Assembly (NCBI RefSeq): GCF_030372275.1
Contig: NZ_JAUDDJ010000015.1
Length of the DNA: 62,449 nucleotides
Source: Lawsonibacter sp900766145
Lineage (GTDB): Bacteria > Bacillota > Clostridia > Oscillospirales > Oscillospiraceae
Reading direction: 5' to 3' (one strand)
Position numbers and translations under genes: made by a program. Positions within the stretch are counted from its first letter, which is position 1. The number at the start of each line of letters is the position of its first letter. Positions 44,624 to 52,058 of the stretch are shown in pieces. The notes under the pieces were generated by a model. It was not told the origin of the DNA. It ran no database searches and saw only the letters and a program-made list of their open reading frames with translations.

Positions 44624-44652
44624 ATTGTATCCCAAAACATCCCCGCTGACAA
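44624..44652 (-). promoter_or_regulatory. Promoter of pgeF - lipoprotein - purL
   Basis: TTGTCA, 17-base spacer, TACAAT on the minus strand. The leader contains a GGCGGC TTT GCCGCC-like hairpin about 25 bases before the pgeF start. No purine riboswitch is evident. Confidence 0.75.
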
Positions 44653-44719
44653 CCCGTTACAAGGGAGAAATGTACCCGTCTCCGGAACAAAAATAGCCGC
44701 GGATATACCAAAGCTTCTT

Positions 44720-45064
44720 TCAGAGCAGAACAATCGTCACCCCGTTGTTGTGCCGCTCCAGGTCCGGGTCCTTGCGCAGGGCGCCGCAGCGGCGGAAAGC
44801 CGCCAGGGTGGCGGAGTTGAAGATGGAGAATTCCTCCCCCGGGATCACATCCCGGATCTCCCCCGCCCCCTTCATTTTCGCCAGGCGGCTGCGGGCCTGC
44901 ACCCGGATCTTACCGCCCTTCCCCGAAGAGCCATAGCCGTGGATAATTTTCAGGGCGGTACAGCCCATGGAGCGGGTCCGGCGCAGCTCCAGAGCCAGCT
45001 GGCTCAGCGCGGTCTGAACCGTGGGCATACCCAGCTCCAGATTGACCTCCCGCAACTCAAGCAT
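44720..45064 (-). CDS. Smr-domain protein
   Basis: 114 residues, nearly all one Smr (MutS2 C-terminal) domain: LGMPTVQTALSQLALEL, KIIHGYGSSGKGGKIRVQAR with the domain's HGxG motif, then a basic tail. Smr domains can nick branched DNA or cleave RNA; as a stand-alone domain the target is unknown. Its ATG overlaps the stop of the membrane protein upstream by 8 bases, so translation is coupled. Confidence 0.85.
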   Translation of the reverse strand: MLELREVNLELGMPTVQTALSQLALELRRTRSMGCTALKIIHGYGSSGKGGKIRVQARSRLAKMKGAGEIRDVIPGEEFSIFNSATLAAFRRCGALRKDPDLERHNNGVTIVLL

Positions 45065-45620
45065 CCCAGTCTCCGTTGGTCTGGCGGAAGGCCTTGGTCA
45101 GGCGATGGATGAGCACCAGATCGCTCACTCCGTCAAACACCAGGGCGACCCCCAGGATGGTCATCAGTACCTCGGTGGCCCCAAAGGGATTGAGCAGAAT
45201 CAAAATGCCCAGCACCAGGGTAAGGCCCGCCAGCAGCAGATCCATCCACCAGCGCTCCCAGCCCTGCCGCATGAGGCTTACTGCTCCCTGCAGGTCGATC
45301 ACGCCGTGGAAGATCAAAATGGCGGCAAAAATAAACTGGATCAGTACGATGACCGAGGCTGGGTTGGTAAATAGCCACAGGCCCAGGGCGGTGAGGATCA
45401 CTCCCGGTAACAGAAACCATACCGGAAAGCCGGTCTCCCGCCGCTTGGACAGCCATCCGAAAATATAGATCACTCCCGTCAGCACCAGAGCGCTGCCCAG
45501 CAGGGCACACAGAAGCTGAGCGGAGCGGTTGGGCACAAAGATGAGCAGTACCCCCATCAGAATGGTGACGATGGCGGCTACCATACTGCTGCGCCGCTGC
45601 TCCCGTAAAATATTTCGCAT
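45057..45620 (-). CDS. DUF308/HdeD-like membrane protein
   Basis: 187 residues with six predicted membrane segments (for example MVAAIVTILMGVLLIFVP and MDLLLAGLTLVLGILILLNP), in the repeated two-helix pattern of the HdeD family, members of which help acid tolerance in enterobacteria. No direct evidence of that role here. Overlaps the Smr gene downstream and lies 18 bases after the amidohydrolase reading frame. Confidence 0.85.
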   Translation of the reverse strand: MRNILREQRRSSMVAAIVTILMGVLLIFVPNRSAQLLCALLGSALVLTGVIYIFGWLSKRRETGFPVWFLLPGVILTALGLWLFTNPASVIVLIQFIFAAILIFHGVIDLQGAVSLMRQGWERWWMDLLLAGLTLVLGILILLNPFGATEVLMTILGVALVFDGVSDLVLIHRLTKAFRQTNGDWDA

Positions 45621-45638
45621 GATGTTCCTCTCTTTCTC

Positions 45639-47225
45639 TTATCCCGGCCAGATGGTCCGGCCGTCCTTAATGGTCTCCAGCACCGGAATATCCCGCAGAG
45701 CCATGGGATCTGCGGTCAAGGGGTCCTGTCCCAAAATCACAAAGTCTGCCGCTTTCCCCACGGCCAGGGAGCCCTTCCGGTCCTCCTCAAAATACTGGTA
45801 GGCGGCATAGACCGTTACCGCCTTTAATGCCTCCAGGGTGGAGATCCGCTCCTCCTCCCCCAGCAGACGCCCCGTCTTGGTGCGGCGGTTCACCGCGCAC
45901 CACACGGTCTCCAGCATGTTGGGCTGGATCACCGGGGCATCCTGGTGGAAGGTAAAGGGAATCCCCAAGGTGGCCGCCGTACCGGCGGGGCTGATGTGCT
46001 CGGCCCGCTCCAGGCCGAAGTTTTTCACGTGGACCTCCCCCCAGTGGTACACGTGGGCCACAAAGAAGGAGGGAATCATTCCCAGGGCCTTGAGCCGGGG
46101 TAGCTGGTCCCGGCCCACCAGCTGGGCGTGGATCATTACCGGCCGGCGCAGCCGCCGCCCCGTCTCCCGCTCCAGCCGCTCCATGACGGACAGATACTGC
46201 TCCGCCGCCTGGTCGCCGTTGCAGTGGGCCAGGATCTGCACATTCCGCTCCAGGGCGCTTTTCAGCCGCCCATATACCTGCTCGTCGGTGAGGACCGGAT
46301 AGCCCCGGTAGTCCTCCTCCCCCTCATAGGGCTGGCGCATCCAGGCGGTGCGCCCCTGGGGAGAGCCGTCCAGGAAAATCTTGTCGCCCCCGATTTTCAC
46401 GTGGTCTTTATAGTGCCCCACGCGGTCGCCAAACTGCTCCATGATCTTTTTGCAGTCCCGGGGATCGGCGTAGGCTACTACATCCAACTTTAAAAGCTTT
46501 TGGGCCAGCATGGCCTGGTAGAGGGGGAGCATGGCGTCCATGACCATACCCTCCTGCACCGTGGCGATGCCGTAGGAGGCATACCGGTCTTGAGCCCGGA
46601 CCAGCGCGTCCATCAGATCCTTCAGGTCGGGCATGGGCACCTTTTGCAGCAGGCTGAGAAAGGCGTTCTCCTCCATGTAGCCGGTGAGCCGCCCCTCATG
46701 ATCCTTCTCCATCACGCCGCCCTGGGGGCAGGGAGTGTTCTCGTCCACCCCCAGCAGCTCCAGTGCCCGAGAATTAAATACCCCCACGTGGCCCGAGGCG
46801 TGCTGAATGACCACCGGGTGGTCGGGGCAGGCCCGGTCCAGCATCCACCGGTCGGGCGGGCACCCCTGGGCCAGATCGTTCTGGTCATAGCCGGTGCCCC
46901 GCACCCACTCTCCAGGCTGGAGATGCTCCCGCTGCACAAAGTCGCCCAGCCGTTGGCAGATCTCCTCCTGGTCGGCGCACTCTCCCAGCTGGACCTGGAG
47001 CAGGGAATTGGCACAGGCCATAAAGTGGCTGTGGGGGTCCAGGAAGGCGGGCATCAGACACCGCCCCTCCATGTCCACCTTCCGGGCCTGAGGGCCTGCC
47101 AGTTCCAGAGCCGTTTCCAGCTGGCCCACATAGCGGATGACGCCGTCCTCCTCCACCAGGGCCTGGGCATACAGCGGCTCCTCCATGGTCAAGATGGTGC
47201 CGCCAAAATAGACGCTTCGTGCCAT
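45639..47225 (-). CDS. Amidohydrolase, YtcJ-like
   Basis: Metal-dependent hydrolase of 528 residues. ATG at 47225 is used because GAGGTG lies five bases upstream; a longer frame has no site. Metal ligands are visible in PAFLDPHSHFMACAN, PVMIHAQL, and FHQDAPVIQP. No signal peptide, so cytoplasmic. YtcJ-like enzymes act on unknown amides or carbamates; substrate unclear. It could share transcription with the membrane-protein and Smr genes that follow within 18 bases. Confidence 0.88.
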   Translation of the reverse strand: MARSVYFGGTILTMEEPLYAQALVEEDGVIRYVGQLETALELAGPQARKVDMEGRCLMPAFLDPHSHFMACANSLLQVQLGECADQEEICQRLGDFVQREHLQPGEWVRGTGYDQNDLAQGCPPDRWMLDRACPDHPVVIQHASGHVGVFNSRALELLGVDENTPCPQGGVMEKDHEGRLTGYMEENAFLSLLQKVPMPDLKDLMDALVRAQDRYASYGIATVQEGMVMDAMLPLYQAMLAQKLLKLDVVAYADPRDCKKIMEQFGDRVGHYKDHVKIGGDKIFLDGSPQGRTAWMRQPYEGEEDYRGYPVLTDEQVYGRLKSALERNVQILAHCNGDQAAEQYLSVMERLERETGRRLRRPVMIHAQLVGRDQLPRLKALGMIPSFFVAHVYHWGEVHVKNFGLERAEHISPAGTAATLGIPFTFHQDAPVIQPNMLETVWCAVNRRTKTGRLLGEEERISTLEALKAVTVYAAYQYFEEDRKGSLAVGKAADFVILGQDPLTADPMALRDIPVLETIKDGRTIWPG

Positions 47226-47346
47226 ACTTACACCTCGTTTTCTTCGTCTTTGGGGTGATTGTATCATCCTTTTTCGCCCCCTTCAAGGGCATAAATGTGA
47301 ACAGACGGTTCCGAATTAGTTTTCGCTCCCCAGCTCCCTCTATGCA

Positions 47347-47380
47347 AAAAGCGCCCGGCTTTTGCCGGACGCTTTTGTGT
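47347..47380 (-). terminator. Terminator of the symporter gene
   Basis: AAAAGCGCCCGGC / GCCGGACGCTTTT stem with a short loop and TTTTTGC on the minus strand. Confidence 0.85.
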
Positions 47381-48571
47381 TTAAAGGACGTCTGTATTTT
47401 TGACCTCTTGGATGTTGTGCTTCTTGGCATAGCCGGTGAGCATCAGGGTAAGGGCGCCGTCGCCGGTGACGTTGCAGGCGGTGCCGAAGCTGTCCTGCAG
47501 GGCAAAGATGGTCATCATCAGGCCGGTGCCGGTGTTATCAAATCCCACCACACTGACAATAAGGCCCAAAGAGGCCATCACGGTACCGCCGGGCACACCG
47601 GGGGCACCTACGGCGAAGATACCCAGCAGGAAGCAGAAGAGGACCATGGTGCCCAGAGAGGGCAGCTTGCCGTAGAGCACCTGGGACACGGTCATCACAA
47701 AGAACACCTCGGTGAGCACCGAGCCGCACAGGTGGATGTTGGCAAACAGAGGAATGCCAAAGTCCACCAGATCCTGGCGCAGCACCTTGGACTTCTTGGC
47801 GCCCCGCAGTGCCACGGCCAGAGTGGCCGCGGAGGACATGGTGCCCACAGCGGTGAGGTAGGCAGGGCCATAGTGCCGCAGCACTTCCCAGGGATTTTCA
47901 CCGGAATAGGCGCCGGCCAGACCGTACAGCACGGCCAGCCAGATATAGTGGCCCACCATGACAATGAGAATCACAATGAGGAAGACGGGCAGCTGCTTGG
48001 TGATGGAGCCCTGATAGGCCAGACCGGCGAAGGTGCCGGCAATGAAGAAGGGCAGGATGGGGATGATCACCCGGGTGACGATATCCAGCACGATGCGCTG
48101 GAACTCCTCCAGCACATTGGTAATGGTATCCGCCTTAGCCCAGGTAGCCGCCAGACCAACCAGCACCGAGAACACCAGGGCGGACATGACGCTCATGATG
48201 GGGTCAATGGCCAGGGTGAACAGCAGCTCAGGAGTATCCCGCAGGCCCTCGGCCGCCGACTGGATGGACAGGTTGGGGATAATGGCAAAGCCCGCTCCCA
48301 TAGACATCAGGGCCGCACAAACGGAAGAGCTATACGCCAGCACCAGGGCCAGGCCCAGCATCCGGGAGGCATTGCTCTTCAAGCGGGTGATGGAGGGGGC
48401 AATAAATCCGATGATGATCAGGGGCACGCAGAAGTTAATCAGAGAACCCAGCAATTCTTTGATGGTGAGAATGACCTGTATCACGGTGGCATTGGCCACC
48501 AGGCCCACCACGATGCCCACGATCACGCCGACCAAGAGCCGGAAGGGCAGACTGCTCGTCAATTTTTTCAT
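47381..48571 (-). CDS. Dicarboxylate/amino acid:cation symporter (DAACS family)
   Basis: 396 residues from the ATG at 48571 (AGGAG upstream); a longer frame lacks one. Eight or so hydrophobic segments plus re-entrant hairpins. The serine-rich motif VGTMSSAATLAVALRGAKK and the later GVPGGTVMAS and NVTGDGALTLM match the transporter core of the glutamate/aspartate symporter family. Substrate may be a dicarboxylate, glutamate or serine. Monocistronic, ending in a strong terminator. Confidence 0.9.
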   Translation of the reverse strand: MKKLTSSLPFRLLVGVIVGIVVGLVANATVIQVILTIKELLGSLINFCVPLIIIGFIAPSITRLKSNASRMLGLALVLAYSSSVCAALMSMGAGFAIIPNLSIQSAAEGLRDTPELLFTLAIDPIMSVMSALVFSVLVGLAATWAKADTITNVLEEFQRIVLDIVTRVIIPILPFFIAGTFAGLAYQGSITKQLPVFLIVILIVMVGHYIWLAVLYGLAGAYSGENPWEVLRHYGPAYLTAVGTMSSAATLAVALRGAKKSKVLRQDLVDFGIPLFANIHLCGSVLTEVFFVMTVSQVLYGKLPSLGTMVLFCFLLGIFAVGAPGVPGGTVMASLGLIVSVVGFDNTGTGLMMTIFALQDSFGTACNVTGDGALTLMLTGYAKKHNIQEVKNTDVL

Positions 48572-48818
48572 ACCAACACTCCTATTCCCCAGTTTTTTCA
48601 GGCCGAAGCCTGGGGCACACCGCAGCCCGCGGGGCACACACTTCCCCCGTGCTGCATTGCACTTATCATACCATATTCTCTTCCTCCTCTCAAGTGCGTA
48701 ATCCTTCCACTGACCTGGCCTGTCTTAAATTTTACACACATTTGACCTCCAGCCGGTTGCACCCCCTCCATTGACAGGTATATGGTAAAAACCAGCAATT
48801 TATTTTCGGAGGCTGGTT

Positions 48819-49070
48819 ATGAAAGACCCCAATCTCAACCGCCTGCTCAGCCACGGGATCATTCTGCTCGGCTGTATTCTTTTTGGCGTCTCCTGTATTT
48901 GCTTTGGCACAGACCCCCTGCACCCCCTCTCCCTGCTGGCGGGCGCCGTTCCCTTTGCCGGGCTTGCCTTTTCTTTTTTTACCGTGCGCTGTCCCTGCTG
49001 TGGGCATACCCTTCCCCTGCGATGTCTCTGGACCTCCTACTGCCCCCACTGCGGAGAAAAGCTGGATTGA
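48819..49070 (+). CDS. Small membrane protein with C-terminal zinc ribbon
   Basis: 83 residues with ribosome site GGAGG. Two membrane segments (IILLGCILFGVSCICFG and LLAGAVPFAGLAFSFF) are followed by CPCCGH and CPHCGEKLD, four cysteines that would bind zinc. No family name recognised. It lies alone, 30 bases before the tRNA-Leu(CAG) promoter. Confidence 0.75.
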   Translation: MKDPNLNRLLSHGIILLGCILFGVSCICFGTDPLHPLSLLAGAVPFAGLAFSFFTVRCPCCGHTLPLRCLWTSYCPHCGEKLD

Positions 49071-49101
49071 CCTCTGGAGCAAAAACTTTTTCAGAAACCC
49101 C

Positions 49102-49130
49102 TTGACATTCCTTTTCTGCTATGCTATTAT
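49102..49130 (+). promoter_or_regulatory. Promoter of tRNA-Leu(CAG)
   Basis: TTGACA, 17-base spacer, TATTAT; the tRNA begins 37 bases downstream. Confidence 0.85.
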
Positions 49131-49166
49131 AAATCCCGCGCTAAACAAAGCGCACTTCCAACCCAC

Positions 49167-49253
49167 GCGCGAGTGGTGGAATTGGTAGACTCGCTGGCTT
49201 CAGGTGCCAGTGCTCGCAAGGGCGTGCGGGTTCGACTCCCGCCTCGCGCACCA
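49167..49253 (+). tRNA. tRNA-Leu(CAG)
   Basis: 87-base class II tRNA with encoded CCA. Acceptor GCGCGAG / CTCGCGC, anticodon stem CTGGC/GCCAG with loop TTCAGGT (anticodon CAG), variable arm TGCTCGCAAGGGCG and T-arm GCGGG TTCGACT CCCGC. Confidence 0.95.
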
Positions 49254-49254
49254 C

Positions 49255-49288
49255 AAAAAGGACATCCAATGGATGTCCTTTTTGTTTT
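49255..49288 (+). terminator. Terminator of tRNA-Leu(CAG)
   Basis: AAAAAGGACATCC AAT GGATGTCCTTTTT, right after the CCA. Confidence 0.88.
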
Positions 49289-49293
49289 GTCCA

Positions 49294-49333
49294 GAAAAAA
49301 CAGGGCACCTTTCCGGTGTCCTGTTTTCTTTTT
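49294..49333 (-). terminator. Terminator of the CoA-disulfide reductase gene
   Basis: AAAACAGGACACC / GGTGCCCTGTTTT with T-run on the minus strand; also A/T-flanked on the other strand, so it may work both ways. Confidence 0.82.
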
Positions 49334-49336
49334 CTG

Positions 49337-51034
49337 TTATCTTACCTGGTCCATACCACAGGCATAGGCCTGCTCGATCAGGCATTGATCCCGGGCAACG
49401 GCATCATAGAACCGGAATCCGCCGGCAAAATTATAGCAGTCAAAGCCGTTTCCAGCCAGGATGCGGCAGGCAATGTAGCTGCGCAGCCCGCTCTGGCAGA
49501 TCACATACACCGACTTGCCGGGAGCAATCTCGCCCAGCCGCTCCCGCAGCTCATCCACCGGGATGTTGACAAAACCCTCCACGTGCCCATGAGCAAACTC
49601 CTCTTCCGTCCGGGCATCCAACAGTGTCACGCTTCCGTCCCGGGGCAGCCGCTCCACATCCTCCAGATGGAACTGCTTGACCAGCCCCTGGGTCACATTT
49701 TCAATCATGAACCCTGCCATATTGACCGGGTCCTTAGCGGAGGAATAGGGAGGCGCATAGGCCAGGTCCAGCTCCTTCAGCTGTACCCCGTTCAGCCCCG
49801 CCCGGATGGCGGTGGCCAACACATCAATGCGCTTATCCACCCCGTCATAGCCCACAATCTGGGCGCCCAGCAGGCGGCCGGTCTTCGGTTCAAAGACCAC
49901 CTTCATAGTCATCAGCTTTCCGCCGGGGTAGTATCCCGCGTGGCTCATGGGCGAGAGGACCACCGTGTCCGCCTGAATGCCCAGTCTCTTGGCCGTGGTC
50001 TCATTGATGCCGGTGACAGCGGCGGTAAGATCAAAGACCTGAATGACGCTGCTGCCCTGAGATCCGGCATACCGGCTGTCGCCGCCGCAGATGTTATCGG
50101 CGGCAATGCGTCCCTGCTTGTTGGCAGGGCCCGCCAGCGCGATCAGCGTATCCTCCCCGGTGACAAAGTGCTTGACCTGGACCGCGTCACCCACCGCATA
50201 GATGTCAGGCACCGAGGTCTCCATACGGTCGTTGACCAGGATACTGCCTCTGACGCCCAGCTCTAGCCCCGCCTCTTTTGCCAGGTGGGAGTCCGGCGTC
50301 ACGCCGATGGCCAGCACCACCATATCCGCGTGAAGGGGAGCGGCATCCGCCAGCAGCACATCCACTCCGCCGTCCTTTTCCTCAAAGCCCTCCACCAAAT
50401 GTCCCAGAGCCAGCTTGACGCCGTGCCGGCGCACCTCGTTATGGAGCAGCGCCGCCATATCCGCATCAAAGGGATTCATCAGCTGCTTGGGCCGCTGTAC
50501 GATGGTGACCTCCATTCCCAGCTTGCGCAGGTTCTCCGCCAGCTCCAATCCGATGAAGCCGCCGCCCGCCAGCACCGCCGATTTGGGCTGATGCTCCTGG
50601 ATGTAAGTCTTGATGCGGAAGGTATCCTCTACCGTCCGCAAGGTAAACAGCTGCTTTATTCCCATGCCCGGGAGCCGGGGCTGGGTGGGCTTGGCTCCCG
50701 GAGAGAGCAACAGCTTGTCGTAAGACTCCTCAAACTCCTCCCCGGTGGTCAAATTCCGCACCGACACCGCCTTACGCTCCGGATGGATGGCGGTCACCTC
50801 ATGGCGTACCCGCATGTCCACCCGGAAGCGCTCAAAAAAGCTCTCCGGAGTCTGGAGGGTGAGCTCCTGGGGGGCTTCAATCACACCGCCGATGTAATAG
50901 GGTAGTCCGCAGTTTGCGTAAGAGACATAACCGGAGCGCTCAAACACAATGATTTCCGCCTTCTCATCCAATCTGCGAATCCGGGCGGCCGCAGTGGCCC
51001 CTCCCGCCACGCCGCCTACAATCACGACCTTCAT
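49337..51034 (-). CDS. CoA-disulfide reductase / FAD-dependent oxidoreductase with rhodanese domain
   Basis: 565 residues from the ATG at 51034 (AGGTGG upstream). N-terminal flavin domain starts MKVVIVGGVAGGATAAARIR; the active cysteine is in YVSYANCGLPYYIGG (about 43), as in CoA-disulfide and NADH-peroxide type reductases. A second dinucleotide site is AVLAGGGFIGLELAENL. The C-terminal ~95 residues form a rhodanese domain with VICQSGLRS as active loop. Likely moves sulfur between a persulfide and CoA or glutathione-like thiols. One base separates it from the rhodanese gene upstream. Confidence 0.9.
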   Translation of the reverse strand: MKVVIVGGVAGGATAAARIRRLDEKAEIIVFERSGYVSYANCGLPYYIGGVIEAPQELTLQTPESFFERFRVDMRVRHEVTAIHPERKAVSVRNLTTGEEFEESYDKLLLSPGAKPTQPRLPGMGIKQLFTLRTVEDTFRIKTYIQEHQPKSAVLAGGGFIGLELAENLRKLGMEVTIVQRPKQLMNPFDADMAALLHNEVRRHGVKLALGHLVEGFEEKDGGVDVLLADAAPLHADMVVLAIGVTPDSHLAKEAGLELGVRGSILVNDRMETSVPDIYAVGDAVQVKHFVTGEDTLIALAGPANKQGRIAADNICGGDSRYAGSQGSSVIQVFDLTAAVTGINETTAKRLGIQADTVVLSPMSHAGYYPGGKLMTMKVVFEPKTGRLLGAQIVGYDGVDKRIDVLATAIRAGLNGVQLKELDLAYAPPYSSAKDPVNMAGFMIENVTQGLVKQFHLEDVERLPRDGSVTLLDARTEEEFAHGHVEGFVNIPVDELRERLGEIAPGKSVYVICQSGLRSYIACRILAGNGFDCYNFAGGFRFYDAVARDQCLIEQAYACGMDQVR

Positions 51035-51035
51035 G

Positions 51036-51353
51036 TTATCGCTCCACCTCTCCTTTGTATGCGGTGATCCCGCCAATATTTTTCGCCTTACTGTACCCCA
51101 TTCTCTCCAGCATGGAGACTGCCTCCCGGCTTCTGGCTCCGCTGTGACAATAGACAAACAGGGGCGTATCCAAATCCGCCACCTCTTTTACCTGGTCCAT
51201 CACATACAGGGGAACATTCTTGCTGCCCGGAATATGTCCCTGCCGGTACTCCTCCGGGGTACGCACATCCAGCAGAACGGCCCCCGGCACTGCATGATAT
51301 TCTTGGACTCCCTGGTTGATATCCGGTCCCATCAAAAAATCAAAGATTCCCAT
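51036..51353 (-). CDS. Rhodanese-like sulfur-carrier protein
   Basis: Single rhodanese domain, 105 residues. VLLDVRTPEEYRQGHIPGS and active loop FVYCHSGARSREA with the sulfur-binding cysteine. First gene of the two-gene operon with the reductase, which itself ends in another rhodanese domain, so the pair probably handles persulfide sulfur. Confidence 0.92.
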   Translation of the reverse strand: MGIFDFLMGPDINQGVQEYHAVPGAVLLDVRTPEEYRQGHIPGSKNVPLYVMDQVKEVADLDTPLFVYCHSGARSREAVSMLERMGYSKAKNIGGITAYKGEVER

Positions 51354-51385
51354 CTTGTCGGCCTCCTGTTGTTTGTAAAATCGTT

Positions 51386-51431
51386 TTCTGTGACTGTAGT
51401 ATATCCTGCAGCAGACCGCTGTTCTGTGACT
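51386..51431. promoter_or_regulatory. Direct-repeat operator candidate before the rhodanese operon
   Basis: TTCTGTGACT occurs at 51386-51395 and again at 51422-51431. On the minus strand a -10 TATACT (51403-51398) lies between them, and the second repeat covers the weak -35 position. Confidence 0.5.
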
Positions 51432-51527
51432 TTATTACATTCTTTTCTCTTTTTCTGCAAAATACGAAAAAAGACGCGACTCCTGTTGTGTCTTTTAACG
51501 CATCTACCGCGCAAGGGAGGCTTAACC

Positions 51528-51567
51528 CAAAACAAAAGATCATCCTCTCGGATGACCTTTTGTTTTG
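51528..51567. terminator. Bidirectional hairpin terminator
   Basis: CAAAAGATCATCC TCTC GGATGACCTTTTG with A- and T-rich flanks. No adjoining gene on the plus strand; on the minus strand it would end read-through from the tRNA-Thr side. Confidence 0.7.
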
Positions 51568-51600
51568 AAACGGGTGAACCGTTTAGCGGACATGCAGGCC

Positions 51601-51780
51601 CCGGGGCCCCGCACGGCGGGGCGGCGCTTTTGCGCCGTACAAGCGTTTTTGGGCCGCTGGCCCAAAACCTTGGCGCACTGCCGCCGCAGCGGCGTTTCGG
51701 AGCGCAACCGCCCGGCGGGCGGCACTTAGCGCGGAGATGGCGAATTCACTTCGCCTGAGCATTTCGATCAAAAGGGTGGA
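51601..51780. repeat. Structured intergenic element, copy 2
   Basis: Hairpins at 51631-51677 (TGCGCC...GGCGCA, inner TTTTGGGCC / GGCCCAAAA) and 51739-51755 (GGCGAA TTCAC TTCGCC), with other GC-rich stems between. Compared with copy 1 (18213-18320) paired bases change together. Both copies continue GAGCATT...ATCA...GGGTGGAG. It lies beyond the tRNA-Thr terminator on the minus strand. No gene lies in 51568-51805. Confidence 0.7.
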
Positions 51781-51805
51781 GCCGCCCTCTGGGCGGCGGA
51801 ACCAA

Positions 51806-51846
51806 AAAAAGAAAGACATCTGCTAAGAGCAAATGTCTTTCTTTTT
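51806..51846 (-). terminator. Terminator of tRNA-Thr
   Basis: AAAGAAAGACAT / ATGTCTTTCTTT stem with T6 on the minus strand, touching the tRNA 3' end. Confidence 0.88.
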
Positions 51847-51921
51847 TGGAGCTACTGGTGGGAATCGAACCCACAACCTTCTCATTACGAGTGAGATGCT
51901 CTGCCATTGAGCCACAGTAGC
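51847..51921 (-). tRNA. tRNA-Thr(CGT)
   Basis: 75 bases with encoded CCA. Acceptor GCTACTG / CAGTAGC, anticodon stem TCTCA/TGAGA with loop CTCGTAA (anticodon CGT), T-arm GTGGG TTCGATT CCCAC. Confidence 0.93.
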
Positions 51922-51958
51922 GCCTGATTTCCCTAATGCCCTCAAACGGGCAGGTTAT

Positions 51959-51987
51959 ATTTTACCGGACTTTCTCCTGGAAGTCAA
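51959..51987 (-). promoter_or_regulatory. Promoter of tRNA-Thr
   Basis: TTGACT, 17-base spacer, TAAAAT on the minus strand, 38 bases before the tRNA. Confidence 0.75.
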
Positions 51988-52007
51988 GGCTTTTCCCCTG
52001 CAAGCAG

Positions 52008-52041
52008 AAAAAAGGCGCCATCCTGTACGGATGGCGCCTTT
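52008..52041 (-). terminator. Terminator of pyk
   Basis: AAGGCGCCATCC / GGATGGCGCCTT with a five-base loop, then TTTTTCTG on the minus strand. Confidence 0.88.
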
Positions 52042-52058
52042 GAGGGAAAACAAAGGGA

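Noticed and set aside
44564..44719. Purine riboswitch before the pgeF-purL operon
   Set aside because: Only a small GC hairpin is present; no three-way junction or conserved loop bases.
47219..48745. 508-codon plus-strand frame over the symporter gene
   Set aside because: Low-complexity His/Gly/Gln-rich shadow; the minus strand encodes a clear DAACS transporter.
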